Source: Acetobacter orientalis (GTDB lineage: Bacteria > Pseudomonadota > Alphaproteobacteria > Acetobacterales > Acetobacteraceae). From it: a stretch of 64,000 nt of DNA. The stretch spans positions 1-64,000 of the forward strand of contig NZ_BAMX01000017.1 of the NCBI RefSeq assembly GCF_000963965.1. Reading direction: 5' to 3'. The notes below the pieces were generated by a model. The model saw nothing but the letters and a program-made list of their open reading frames with translations, did no database searches and was not told the origin of the DNA. This document shows, piece after piece, positions 1-8,468 of this stretch (its first letter is position 1; each line of letters starts with the position of its first letter). Position numbers and translations under genes: made by a program.

Positions 1-87
1 CTTACCGCACCCCACATCGTACAAACCGCTCTCAGCGCGCTGGGGGTTGCTTTGTCTGAGACAGCTGTTTCTGGTCAGATCGCTTAA
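1..87 (+). CDS. dxs: 1-deoxy-D-xylulose-5-phosphate synthase, C-terminal end (partial)
   Basis: The window opens inside an open frame of 28 codons that ends in TAA two bases before the tlyA start. The residues (…APHIVQTALSALG…) look like the last helix of the transketolase C-terminal domain of Dxs, the enzyme that condenses pyruvate and glyceraldehyde-3-phosphate at the head of the MEP isoprenoid pathway. The assignment leans on the common alphaproteobacterial order dxs-tlyA and on this short tail; the fragment alone cannot prove it. Confidence 0.55.
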   Translation, partial: LTAPHIVQTALSALGVALSETAVSGQIA

Positions 88-89
88 GT

Positions 90-827
90 ATGGCACGGCG
101 GCGCGCAGACCAGCTTTTGGTAGACCGTGGGTTGGTTGAAAGCCGCACCAAAGCACAAGCCCTCATTATGGCCGGGCTTGTGTTTTCAGCTGAAAAACGC
201 GTTGCCAAAGCCGGTGACCAATTACGTGAAGACGCCCCACTTGACGTAAGAGGCCAGCCGCACCCGTGGGTTTCCCGCGGGGGCTGTAAACTGGCCCATG
301 CTCTTGAGTTTTTTAATCTCTCTCCCCAAGACCAAATTTGCCTAGACGTTGGTGCGTCTACAGGCGGCTTCACGGATGTGTTGCTCACAAACGGCGCCAG
401 CTCTGTTTATGCGGTTGATGTTGGGCATGGACAGTTGGCTTGGAAGCTCCGCTCAGACCCGCGCGTGGTTGTTATGGAAAAATGTAACGCCCGCATGCTA
501 GATTCTACGCTTATTCCGCAAGCTCCGTCCGTAGTGGTGTGCGATGCCAGCTTTATTGGCTTGCGCACGGTCTTGCCTGCCGCTCTTTCTCTGGCAGCAA
601 GCGGCGCATGGGCCGTAGCCCTTATTAAACCCCAGTTTGAAGCTGGTCGGGAGCAAATAGGCGCTAAAGGCGTTGTAAGAGACCCTGCCGTACATGCCAG
701 TGTATGCGAAACCATAGAAACATGGTGGCGCGGCCTAGAAGGTTGGAATGTTTTAGGCATAGAAAAAAGCCCTATCACCGGCCCGGAAGGCAATAAGGAA
801 TTTCTTATTGCAGCCCGCAAGAATTAA
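90..827 (+). CDS. tlyA: TlyA family rRNA (cytidine-2'-O)-methyltransferase
   Basis: 245 aa, the usual length for TlyA. Residues 1-60 form an S4 RNA-binding domain (RADQLLVDRGLVESRTKAQA). An FtsJ-like SAM methyltransferase domain follows, with the SAM-binding motif LDVGASTGGFTDVLL near residue 90 and AVDVGHGQLAWKL after it. Family members 2'-O-methylate cytidines in 16S and/or 23S rRNA; some homologues were first described as hemolysins. The ATG lies 2 bp after the dxs stop, so the two are probably cotranscribed and translationally coupled. No obvious terminator follows. Confidence 0.9.
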   Translation: MARRRADQLLVDRGLVESRTKAQALIMAGLVFSAEKRVAKAGDQLREDAPLDVRGQPHPWVSRGGCKLAHALEFFNLSPQDQICLDVGASTGGFTDVLLTNGASSVYAVDVGHGQLAWKLRSDPRVVVMEKCNARMLDSTLIPQAPSVVVCDASFIGLRTVLPAALSLAASGAWAVALIKPQFEAGREQIGAKGVVRDPAVHASVCETIETWWRGLEGWNVLGIEKSPITGPEGNKEFLIAARKN

Positions 828-953
828 TCAGCCTTTTATTTAAAAACTAATTTACAGCCATACGCTTAGTTTAAAGATGACGTATGGCCACTCTTTTTGC
901 CACAATCGCGTGAGATACGCTTTTATAAGCAGCAAAAAGGGTCAAACATTATT

Positions 954-1562
954 ATGCTCCGCAAATTCATCATGGTGCTCGGTGCTACTACCGCCTTGTT
1001 TGGCATCATTGGTGGTGCCTCAGCCTCCCCCTTGCCACGTCATGCGTCTACACAACACGACACAAATATTGCTGAGGTTGGCCAAGCTCTTTTGTCTGGC
1101 TACGAACAAGAGGGCCTAACATTACGCGAAGACCCAGAGCGCCAGCTCCTGCTTATCGGGACAGACCCTGCAGCACTACACGCACATGACCAAACAGATA
1201 GCAGCATGAACCAATACCACCTTGCGGTGCGTGACGTGCTTTCTGCTGCTGCGTCTTACGCTTACCTCTATTTTGGCCTGCACCCAGATGCCAGCAGTCT
1301 CTCTGTTCAAGCTGACATTGAGCAAGATGGTGCTATTCCTGCAAGCAACGCCGCTGATGAGCAAACCCAACAGCCGGCTTTATCGTTCACCATTCCCCGC
1401 CCTTCTTTCCCCATTTCTCCCGACCGCAAGCCAGATGCATATTCTGCGCAAACAATCAGCGCTATTTTAGGGGAAATAGACCCAAGCAAAACTACCATCG
1501 CGCCTTGGCTTAAAGCGCGCCTGCAACCACAAGCTTCTGCAAACCAGCCAAACACGCACTAA
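954..1562 (+). CDS. small exported protein of unknown function
   Basis: 202 aa from the ATG at 954; an in-frame start at 897 is possible but lengthens the protein ahead of what looks like a signal peptide. The N-terminus is basic then hydrophobic (MLRKFIMVLGATTALFG…) with a plausible cleavage at ASA-S near residue 25 and no lipobox cysteine. The mature part is acidic and Gln/Ser/Pro-rich, with no cysteine pairs or recognisable enzyme motif. I do not recognise the family. It stands alone between tlyA and rlmN and is followed by a good terminator, so it is probably a single transcription unit. Confidence 0.6.
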   Translation: MLRKFIMVLGATTALFGIIGGASASPLPRHASTQHDTNIAEVGQALLSGYEQEGLTLREDPERQLLLIGTDPAALHAHDQTDSSMNQYHLAVRDVLSAAASYAYLYFGLHPDASSLSVQADIEQDGAIPASNAADEQTQQPALSFTIPRPSFPISPDRKPDAYSAQTISAILGEIDPSKTTIAPWLKARLQPQASANQPNTH

Positions 1563-1626
1563 AACCAAAATATGCTCTGCAAACGCTAACCTTGCAGGCG
1601 CAAAGCAAAATACCTTATAGGTGCGC

Positions 1627-1653
1627 AGGCCCGGTGCAAGCTGGGCCTTTTTC
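1627..1653 (+). terminator. rho-independent terminator after the exported protein gene
   Basis: An 8-bp stem, AGGCCCGG / CTGGGCCT with one G-T wobble and a 6-nt loop, is followed directly by TTTTT. It separates the upstream gene from rlmN. Confidence 0.8.
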
Positions 1654-1703
1654 TGTTATCGTCTCAATAACGCACCCCTCCCCCATTATGTACGGCACGC
1701 TCT

Positions 1704-2918
1704 ATGTCTCTCGTTGATTCTGCTCCATCTTCTCATACTCACGATGCCGCAGCATCTGCTGCGCTGAATGCAGAAGATCGTGCCCGTATTCTTGCCAAAG
1801 CAGCTCTTTTCAGCCCGCCAGACGCCACATTACCTGATGGGCGGCGTGATCTAGTTGGTTTATCCCGGGACGAGTTGACTGAACTTTTGGTGGAAATTGG
1901 CGAAAAGCCTTTCCGCACCAAACAACTATGGCACTGGATCTATCATCAGGGCGTAACAGATTTTTCTGCCATGAGCAGCATTGCCAAGCCCCTGCAAGCC
2001 AAACTGGCTGAGCGTTTTGTTGTCGGGCGCCCACAAGCGGCTATGGTACAGACCTCTACCGATGAAACCCGCAAATTCCTCTTCCGTTTTAGGGATGGGC
2101 AGGAAGCCGAAACGGTCTACATTCCCGACCGGCGCGAAGACCGGGGCGCTGTGTGCATTTCATCGCAAGTAGGCTGCACTTTGTCTTGCACCTTTTGCCA
2201 TACCGGCACGCAAAAACTTGTGCGTAACCTTGGTGCGGCAGAAATTGTGGGCCAGTTTATGGCTGCCCGAGATTCTTACAGCGAGTGGCCAAGTCCCAAA
2301 GGTGACACCCCCCGCCTACTCTCTACCATTGTGCTTATGGGCATGGGGGAGCCGCTGTATAATTACGAGAATATTGCCAAAGCCATGAAAATTATCATGG
2401 ATGGTGAAGGCATTGCTCTTTCGCGCAGGCGTATCACGCTTTCCACATCTGGCGTTGTGCCGTTGATGGACAGGTGTGGCGAAGAACTAGGTATTAACCT
2501 TGCGGTTTCTTTGCATGCCGTTACCAACGAGCTACGCAACGAAATTGTGCCACTTAACCGCAAATACCCCATTGAGGAAGTGTTAGCCGCCTGCCGCCGC
2601 TACCCGGCAGCAAACAACTCCCGCCGCATTACATTTGAGTATATTATGCTACGCGGCGTAAACGACAGCGAGGCCGATGCCCGCGAGCTCGTCCGGCTCA
2701 TTTCCGGGCTACCGGCCAAAGTTAACCTTATTCCCTTTAACCCATGGCCGGGGAGTGCTTACCGCCCCTCCACGCGTGAGCAGCAAAACAAATTTGCCCA
2801 GATTATTATGGACGCAGGCTTCTCCTCGCCCATTCGTACTCCCCGTGGGCGCGATATTCTGGCGGCATGTGGGCAATTGAAAACCGAAAGCGAGCGGATA
2901 AGAGCCGCCCAAAGCTGA
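1704..2918 (+). CDS. rlmN: dual-specificity RNA methyltransferase RlmN
   Basis: 404 aa radical-SAM enzyme that makes 2-methyladenosine at A2503 of 23S rRNA and at A37 of some tRNAs. The CxxxCxxC iron-sulfur motif is seen as CTLSCTFCHTG near residue 160. The glycine-rich MGMGEPLYNY motif and SLHAVTNELR are typical of RlmN. A cysteine near the C-terminus (LAACGQLK) fits the methyl-carrying catalytic Cys. The first 40 or so residues are an Ala/Ser-rich extension without known role; the ATG at 1704 has only a weak ribosome binding site, so the exact start is less certain than the identity. Confidence 0.93.
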   Translation: MSLVDSAPSSHTHDAAASAALNAEDRARILAKAALFSPPDATLPDGRRDLVGLSRDELTELLVEIGEKPFRTKQLWHWIYHQGVTDFSAMSSIAKPLQAKLAERFVVGRPQAAMVQTSTDETRKFLFRFRDGQEAETVYIPDRREDRGAVCISSQVGCTLSCTFCHTGTQKLVRNLGAAEIVGQFMAARDSYSEWPSPKGDTPRLLSTIVLMGMGEPLYNYENIAKAMKIIMDGEGIALSRRRITLSTSGVVPLMDRCGEELGINLAVSLHAVTNELRNEIVPLNRKYPIEEVLAACRRYPAANNSRRITFEYIMLRGVNDSEADARELVRLISGLPAKVNLIPFNPWPGSAYRPSTREQQNKFAQIIMDAGFSSPIRTPRGRDILAACGQLKTESERIRAAQS

Positions 2919-3029
2919 TTTTTCTGCACTCAAAGCCTGTCATGCAGGCGCAGGCTCTGGCTCCTTGGCATCTGTGGTGCTAGGAGACAGTGCGAAACCT
3001 TTTACTTCAAGATTCAGGAGATCATCCTC

Positions 3030-4271
3030 ATGGGCGCACCTGCCGCCAGAAAAGATGTCAAAAAAGTTGTCCTCGCCTATTCGGGGGGGCTCGACACATC
3101 TGTCATCCTGCGCTGGTTGCAGAAGACGTATAATTGTGAGGTTGTTACCTTTACCGCTGACCTTGGCCAGGGTGAAGAACTTGAGCCTGCGCGTAAAAAA
3201 GCAGAGATGTTTGGCGTAAAAGACATCTTTGTTGAAGACCTGCGCGAAACGTTTGTTAAAGACTTCGTCTTTCCAATGTTTCGGGCGAACACGCTCTACG
3301 AAGGCCAATACCTGCTGGGCACCTCTATTGCCCGCCCACTTATTGCCCAACGCCAAATTGAAATTGCCCGCGCTGTTGGCGCAGATGCCGTTGCACATGG
3401 TGCTACCGGTAAAGGCAATGACCAGGTTCGCTTTGAACTGGCGTACTACTCGCTTCAGCCAGACATCACGGTTATTGCACCTTGGCGCGAATGGGATCTG
3501 ACCTCTCGCACACGTCTGCTGGCGTTTGCTGAAGAAAACCAGATCCCTATTGCCAAAGACAAACGCGGCGAAGCCCCCTTCTCTGTTGATGCCAACCTGC
3601 TGCACTCTTCTTCTGAAGGCAAACTACTGGAAGACCCCGCTATCGGGCCAGAAGAAATTGTGTTCCAGCGCACCATCGCGCCAGAAGCCGCGCCAGACAA
3701 AGCAACCGAAATTACCATTGATTTCGTAAGCGGTGATCCCGTTGCCATTAACGGTGTTGCCATGTCTCCGGCAACCCTGCTCACCCGCCTGAATGAGCTG
3801 GGCAAAGCCAACGGTATTGGCCGTCTTGACCTTGTTGAAAACCGTTTTGTTGGCATGAAGTCGCGCGGTATTTACGAAACACCCGGCGGTACAATTCTGT
3901 TAACGGCACACCGTAGCATTGAATCCATCACGCTAGACCGTGAAGCCATGCACCTTAAAGATAGCCTGATGCCACGCTATGCGGCTATTCTTTACAATGG
4001 CCTGTGGTTCTCTCCAGAGCGCCGTATGCTGCAAGCCCTCATTGATGCCTCTCAGCATTCTGTCTCTGGCCGTGTGCGCCTTAAGCTGTATAAAGGGAAT
4101 GTCATCTGCGTTGGTCGTGAAAGCCCCAACAGCCTGTATGATACCCGCGTTGTAACTTTTGAAGATGACGAAGGGGCTTACAACCAGCAAGATGCACAGG
4201 GTTTCATTAAGTTGAATGCCCTGCGCCTGCGTTTGGGTGCTCAGATTGGCCGTAATGGTGGGGCCCTCTGA
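3030..4271 (+). CDS. argG: argininosuccinate synthase
   Basis: 413 aa, full length. Joins citrulline and aspartate with ATP in the penultimate step of arginine synthesis. The PP-loop [16 protein letters not shown] begins at residue 17, and the [13 protein letters not shown] substrate motif is present near residue 125. The start is supported by CAGGAG about 10 bp upstream. Carbamoyl phosphate for the preceding steps would come from carAB in the same window (42.8-47.5 kb). A small hairpin, CCTG-tcatg-CAGG, lies in the leader near 2936-2948 but shows no riboswitch signature. Confidence 0.95.
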   Translation: MGAPAARKDVKKVVLAYSGGLDTSVILRWLQKTYNCEVVTFTADLGQGEELEPARKKAEMFGVKDIFVEDLRETFVKDFVFPMFRANTLYEGQYLLGTSIARPLIAQRQIEIARAVGADAVAHGATGKGNDQVRFELAYYSLQPDITVIAPWREWDLTSRTRLLAFAEENQIPIAKDKRGEAPFSVDANLLHSSSEGKLLEDPAIGPEEIVFQRTIAPEAAPDKATEITIDFVSGDPVAINGVAMSPATLLTRLNELGKANGIGRLDLVENRFVGMKSRGIYETPGGTILLTAHRSIESITLDREAMHLKDSLMPRYAAILYNGLWFSPERRMLQALIDASQHSVSGRVRLKLYKGNVICVGRESPNSLYDTRVVTFEDDEGAYNQQDAQGFIKLNALRLRLGAQIGRNGGAL

Positions 4272-4316
4272 GCCTTTTCTCCCCTGCCATTCTTTAACTG
4301 GATTGCCGAGAGGACC

Positions 4317-4808
4317 ATGACCCGTCGTTTCAAACTCACCCACTTCGTTCTGGCGGCCAGCATGGCCGCCTCTCTTGCCGCATGCGGTGCCCATAAGGAT
4401 GAAGATGTTGAGCTTACCCCTCAACAGCAAATGGCTAAGCTCCGGGCTGAACCCGGCGTTGTGACCTTGAAAGACGGGCTGGCCTATAAGGTGATTGCCT
4501 CTGGCCCCAAAGACGGCCCACAGCCGCGCGTTGGGGACATGATGATGGTCATTTATGAAGGCCGCCTGCCTGATGGCTCCATTTTTGATAGCTCTGAACA
4601 GCATGGCGATGGCGCTTATATGCAAATGCCATTGCAAGGGCTTGTGCAAGGCTGGATGGAAGCAATGCCCATGATGCACGTTGGTGACACATGGATGCTC
4701 TATGTGCCGCCAGAACTTGGGTACGGGCATAAAGCTATGGGCGTTATTCCCGCCGACAGCCCGCTTATTTTCCGTATTCAGATTTTGGGCGTAGACCACG
4801 CGCATTGA
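4317..4808 (+). CDS. FKBP-type peptidyl-prolyl cis-trans isomerase, lipoprotein
   Basis: 163 aa. A lipoprotein signal peptide ends in LAAC at residue 22, so the protein is expected to be anchored in a membrane and face the periplasm. The FKBP domain covers about residues 45-160, with the recognisable VGDMMMVIYEGRLPDGSIFD, LVQGWMEAMPMMHVGD and YVPPELGYG segments. It presumably helps fold exported proteins. The gene lies between argG and a cytochrome c gene with only 8 bp to the latter, so the two may be cotranscribed and may share an envelope role; that link is inferred. Confidence 0.88.
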   Translation: MTRRFKLTHFVLAASMAASLAACGAHKDEDVELTPQQQMAKLRAEPGVVTLKDGLAYKVIASGPKDGPQPRVGDMMMVIYEGRLPDGSIFDSSEQHGDGAYMQMPLQGLVQGWMEAMPMMHVGDTWMLYVPPELGYGHKAMGVIPADSPLIFRIQILGVDHAH

Positions 4809-4816
4809 TCTGAGTA

Positions 4817-5293
4817 ATGACACACTCCCCCTGCTTACGCTCTGTTTTCTCCATGCTTATGCTGGGGGGGCTGTGCCTGACGCTCACAGATTGCTCTCGT
4901 AAAAGCCCTAAAAGTTTGTACGGCAGCAATTGCGGCATTTGCCACCATAGTGGCGATGGTATGCCGGGTTCTGTCCCCCCCCTTGTGGGCCGCATAGATA
5001 AAATTGCCGCCACACCAGAAGGCAGGCAGTACCTAGCAAATGTGCTCATGAATGGCGTAAGTGGCCCCATTATGGCCAACGGCCAGCCTTATAATGCTGA
5101 AATGCCACCTTTCCGTTATTTGAAAGACGAAGAGGTTGCAAAAATTCTGACATGGTTGTCTGCCCGCGGCACAGTAAAACCTGCGCCGGAAATAACCGCG
5201 CAAGATATTGCAGCCGCGCGTAGCAACCGTATCTCATCTGGAAAAGTTGCTGACGAGCGCGAAGCTCTTAACAAGACAGCCCCAATTCCTTGA
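4817..5293 (+). CDS. c-type cytochrome, exported or membrane-anchored
   Basis: 158 aa single-haem class I cytochrome c. The haem site is CGICHH near residue 40, and a Met in the second half (AEMPPF) is the likely axial ligand. The N-terminal hydrophobic segment is followed by TLTDC, which resembles a lipobox but has Asp before Cys, so lipidation is uncertain. It is clearly related to the cytochrome at 59493-59960: both carry GRIDKIAATPEG and end in ER-ALN…PIP. Probably a periplasmic electron carrier; its partner is not visible here. Confidence 0.85.
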   Translation: MTHSPCLRSVFSMLMLGGLCLTLTDCSRKSPKSLYGSNCGICHHSGDGMPGSVPPLVGRIDKIAATPEGRQYLANVLMNGVSGPIMANGQPYNAEMPPFRYLKDEEVAKILTWLSARGTVKPAPEITAQDIAAARSNRISSGKVADEREALNKTAPIP

Positions 5294-5317
5294 TTTGTTT
5301 GTAAAGCCATAGTGGTA

Positions 5318-6319
5318 ATGTCCATGCAACGCATTTTTTCTGGCATACAGCCATCCGGTATTCCTCAGTTAGGTAATTACCTTGGGGCTATTCGTAACTG
5401 GGTTAACCTTCAGGCTGACCACGAATGTGTTTTCTGCCTTGTAGACATGCACGCCATTACTGTGTGGCAAGAACCAGCCAAGCTCCGCAGCCAGACCTTA
5501 ACACAAGCTGCTATTTTGCTTGCGGCTGGTATTGATCCGCAAAAACATATTCTCTTTAACCAATCTGCCGTTTCTGCGCATGCACGGCTAGCATGGATTT
5601 TTAACTGTGTGTCTCGGTTAGGCTGGCTCAACCGCATGACACAATTTAAAGACAAGGCAGGCAAAGACCGCGAAAACCACTCAGCGGGTCTGTATGTGTA
5701 CCCAAACCTGATGGCCGCAGATATTCTGGCTTACAAAGCCACACGCGTACCCGTGGGTGAAGACCAGAAACAACATCTGGAACTTACCAACGACATTGCC
5801 CAAAAATTCAACCATGACTACGGCGTTGAGTTTTTCCCGCAGGTTGAAGCGCTTATTCCGCCAGCGGCAGCACGCGTTATGAGCTTGCGTGATGGCACAA
5901 AGAAAATGTCTAAATCTGACCCGTCTGCCCAAAGCCGTATTGAAATGACAGACGATGCAGACACCATTGCCCTTAAAATACGCCGCGCCAAAACAGATAC
6001 CGATACCCTACCAAGCGAAGTAGAAGGCCTTGAAGGCAGACCAGAGGCTAAAAATCTGGTCACTATTTACGCCGCTCTGGCTGATATGAGCCTTGCAGAA
6101 GTTTTGGCCCAGCACCAAGGCCAAGGGTTTGGCCCCTTCAAGCAGGCGTTGACAGAGGTCGTTGTGGGGGCAATTGCGCCTATCGCGCAAGAAACCCAAC
6201 GGCTTATGCAAAACGAAGACCATTTAGTGTCTGTGCTGCGCTCTGGGGCACTTCGTGCGCAAGCCATTGCAGAGCCTATTGTTACTGAAGCAGAAAAATT
6301 GGTTGGTTTTGTAAAATAA
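5318..6319 (+). CDS. trpS: tryptophan--tRNA ligase
   Basis: About 333 aa, normal for bacterial class I TrpRS. The HIGH-like segment appears as [18 protein letters not shown] at the N-terminus, and KMSKS is present in [11 protein letters not shown] near residue 195. ATGs at 5318 and 5324 are both possible, and a GTG lies at 5312; no strong ribosome binding site decides between them. The gene is followed by a strong bidirectional terminator shared with the convergent DUF1275 gene. Confidence 0.94.
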   Translation: MSMQRIFSGIQPSGIPQLGNYLGAIRNWVNLQADHECVFCLVDMHAITVWQEPAKLRSQTLTQAAILLAAGIDPQKHILFNQSAVSAHARLAWIFNCVSRLGWLNRMTQFKDKAGKDRENHSAGLYVYPNLMAADILAYKATRVPVGEDQKQHLELTNDIAQKFNHDYGVEFFPQVEALIPPAAARVMSLRDGTKKMSKSDPSAQSRIEMTDDADTIALKIRRAKTDTDTLPSEVEGLEGRPEAKNLVTIYAALADMSLAEVLAQHQGQGFGPFKQALTEVVVGAIAPIAQETQRLMQNEDHLVSVLRSGALRAQAIAEPIVTEAEKLVGFVK

Positions 6320-6326
6320 GCCTGAC

Positions 6327-6365
6327 TAAGTGGTGGCGAAAGTTTGCACGCCACCACTTAATTTT
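6327..6365. terminator. bidirectional terminator between trpS and the DUF1275 gene
   Basis: Perfect 12-bp inverted repeat TAAGTGGTGGCG / CGCCACCACTTA with a 10-nt loop, followed by ATTTTT on the + strand. The right arm includes the stop codon of the convergent DUF1275 gene. Confidence 0.85.
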
Positions 6366-7089
6366 TGCTGCTCGATTTACGCATATTTATAAACACGCCG
6401 GGTAAAGCAAGGCAGGCTAAAACACCCCCTGCACCTAGCAAAAAATACTCCGGCCAAGCCGTGTAAATATAAACACCCAACGCACTACCAAGAATAAAGC
6501 AGACAATAATTTGGCTATGTAGCCAAAGACGCTTTTGCATTTTTTGGTGTTTTTCTGCGTCCTGTGGCTGGCTAAACGATGTAAGCCAATCGGCCATTTC
6601 TATACCTAAATCTGTAATCATGCCGGTTACATGCGTTGTCCGCACAACCGCGCCAGAAATACGTGTGACTGTTGCGTTTTGCATACCCATAAGAAACGCC
6701 AAAACCAACGGAGCCACCATAACCTGCCCAGCAGGAGAGAACCAAAAGAGTTGAGCCAGCCCTAATAGAACTAATATAAACGCCTCAAGCAAAATACTAT
6801 AAGCGTAAACCGCCCCTAAGCCTTTATGCCGCCCCCGGTTTACCAATAAAGTGCAAAGCAGCGCTCCAAGCCAAAAACAGAGCACGACACTGCCTGCCAT
6901 AAGAGCAACATCTACCTTGCCCTGTAACGATACACTGGCCAGCATTGAAATATTACCGGTCATGTTAGCGCAGTAATATCCAACACTTAAAAACCCTGCC
7001 GAATTAAGCGCGCCTGCTACCATTGCTAAAGAGCTGCCTAATTGGCGGTCTTGTAAAAAAGTACGTTTACCGCTTTCACGCAGTAGCAT
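6358..7089 (-). CDS. DUF1275 (YoaK-type) membrane protein
   Basis: 243 aa with about six hydrophobic helices. The pattern NSAGFLSVGYYCANMTGNIS near the N-terminus and the later RTTHVTGMITDLG repeat are the hallmarks of DUF1275 proteins, in which two similar halves each carry a TG(N/M) motif. The function of the family is unknown; a transport role is often supposed. A basic linker (QPQDAEKHQKMQKR) lies between helices in the second half. It stands alone on the minus strand and shares its terminator with trpS. Confidence 0.8.
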   Translation of the reverse strand: MLLRESGKRTFLQDRQLGSSLAMVAGALNSAGFLSVGYYCANMTGNISMLASVSLQGKVDVALMAGSVVLCFWLGALLCTLLVNRGRHKGLGAVYAYSILLEAFILVLLGLAQLFWFSPAGQVMVAPLVLAFLMGMQNATVTRISGAVVRTTHVTGMITDLGIEMADWLTSFSQPQDAEKHQKMQKRLWLHSQIIVCFILGSALGVYIYTAWPEYFLLGAGGVLACLALPGVFINMRKSSSKN

Positions 7090-7143
7090 GAGAGTATGCC
7101 TTGAGCCTTAAAAAACCGAGAGACCAACATAGCTGAACCACCC

Positions 7144-7590
7144 TTAGGGGTGCGTTGTGTCGGGCTTTGTTTCTTGGCAAGTGAGTGTGCCAGCATTATT
7201 GAGCAACGCGCTGCTGAAAAAAGCTGTGCTACCTTTTGTCCACCACACAAATTCACCTGCTACATATTTTGCGCCAGAAGCTGCAATAACATTAGAGAAA
7301 ACCTGTGTTTGACCATCAACTGGCAAAACTACCAGACTGATTGCACCAGCATTAATGTAGCGTACCTGTGTAGTTTCTAGCCCGATATGGGCTAATAAGC
7401 TGGCAGAGCCTGTGCAGTGGTAAACTGCCTGCTGCATATGGATAGGCTCGGCGTGTTGCACAGGAATATGAATAGCCCCCTGCTCTGCCGCAACTGGCGG
7501 CTGGGCTTGTGTGCAAGCCGTTAGCAAAAGCCCTAACACTATGGCACTCACAGAAATCTGCTTGTTCGGTTTGCTTATTTTACGTGCCAT
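7144..7590 (-). CDS. MliC-family C-type lysozyme inhibitor, lipoprotein
   Basis: 148 aa. The ATG at 7590 is preferred over one 12 bp upstream because GGAGGG sits 5-6 bp before it (the upstream ATG overlaps that site). A lipobox, LLTAC, ends the signal peptide near residue 26. The C-terminal domain has the MliC pattern: YHCTG, then VVLPVDGQTQVFSNVIAASG, KYVAGEFVWWTKG and a last Cys (LTCQE) that could pair with the first. Family members are envelope proteins that block host C-type lysozyme; this would suit a bacterium living with animals such as insects. Identification is by motif only. Confidence 0.75.
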   Translation of the reverse strand: MARKISKPNKQISVSAIVLGLLLTACTQAQPPVAAEQGAIHIPVQHAEPIHMQQAVYHCTGSASLLAHIGLETTQVRYINAGAISLVVLPVDGQTQVFSNVIAASGAKYVAGEFVWWTKGSTAFFSSALLNNAGTLTCQETKPDTTHP

Positions 7591-7739
7591 GCTGCCCTCC
7601 ATTACTATGACTGCCAGCTCAGGCTACTCTGATACGGGTTAAAAAAGCAAAAAAGTAGTCAGGCTAATACCGCTCATACTCATGCCTGCGAGAGATTAGC
7701 TCACTTACGGATTGCTTACCGCATCCCTCTATCGTAGTG

Positions 7740-7765
7740 TAATGTTATATTGTTGCATTATAATG
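7740..7765. promoter_or_regulatory. AT-rich inverted repeats upstream of the DUF1826 gene
   Basis: An imperfect repeat TAATG-N11-CATTA and, overlapping it, the perfect palindrome CATTATAATG (7756-7765) lie 10-36 bp upstream of the ATG at 7776. The left part, TAATGTTATA, resembles half of the TGTTATAACA palindrome upstream of the porin gene (24748-24757). A regulator binding site, perhaps Zur-like, is possible but not shown. Confidence 0.35.
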
Positions 7766-7775
7766 AGTTTGTACC

Positions 7776-8450
7776 ATGCCTCTTGCTTCTTGCCCCACAC
7801 GCAGCCTCTTTCACTTTGCAACGCATGCCCCACAAAAAGAAACATCTGGGTTGGTACGTATTGAACGGACACTGCCAGATAATCTGCACCACGCCGTTGT
7901 ACAGTACATGCAAACAGGGCCAAGTTTAATGTTGGCTAAAGGTACACCACAAGAATTATATACCTTGCTGTGCCCCCATATGCCCCCAAATACGCGCAAA
8001 ATTCTGGACGATGCCATAATGCTGGCACGCCTTTACCAAGCACATAGCAAACTCTCTACTGTGCGCTTTAGGCTAGAGCATGTGCGTACAGATTCCTGCC
8101 GTAAATTCCATACAGATAATGTTCGGCTTAGGTTGTTATGCACCTATTTTGGCTTAGCGACAGAATGGGTACCGTCAGAATATCTGGCGCCCGATAACCT
8201 GAATGATTATGGCGTACCCAAACATATTGAAGATAGCTCTATTCATAAGCTTAATGCCGGCGATATTGCCCTCTTAAAGGGCCGCGCATGGCCTGGGCAC
8301 AGTGGGGTGGTCCATCGCTCCCCACCAGTCTCACATCTACCCGCCCAGCAAAGAAGCCGCTTGCTCCTGACTATAGATGAACCTACAGCCTGCGGTATGT
8401 CTGATGAGCAGACACCAACAATACGCTACACGGCAGAAGCAACAGCTTAA
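7776..8450 (+). CDS. DUF1826 family protein
   Basis: 224 aa. The core CRKFHTDNVRLRLLCTYFG near residue 110, the WVPSEYL segment and later GRAWPGHSGVVHRSPP match the DUF1826 family as I remember it. An HxD pair (FHTD), a distal His (VVHRSP) and a following strand resemble the metal site of Fe(II)/2-oxoglutarate-dependent oxygenases, so a cupin-fold dioxygenase is a reasonable inference. Some family members sit near zinc-uptake genes; none is visible here. It converges with the FUSC gene, 18 bp apart. Biochemical role unknown. Confidence 0.7.
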   Translation: MPLASCPTRSLFHFATHAPQKETSGLVRIERTLPDNLHHAVVQYMQTGPSLMLAKGTPQELYTLLCPHMPPNTRKILDDAIMLARLYQAHSKLSTVRFRLEHVRTDSCRKFHTDNVRLRLLCTYFGLATEWVPSEYLAPDNLNDYGVPKHIEDSSIHKLNAGDIALLKGRAWPGHSGVVHRSPPVSHLPAQQRSRLLLTIDEPTACGMSDEQTPTIRYTAEATA

Positions 8451-8468
8451 ACGCCCGCGTAAGCCTGT

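Noticed and set aside
3933-4823. 296-codon open frame on the minus strand opposite argG and the FKBP gene
   Set aside because: It lies fully antisense to well-supported genes, has no ribosome binding site or family pattern, and is explained by codon bias of the real genes.
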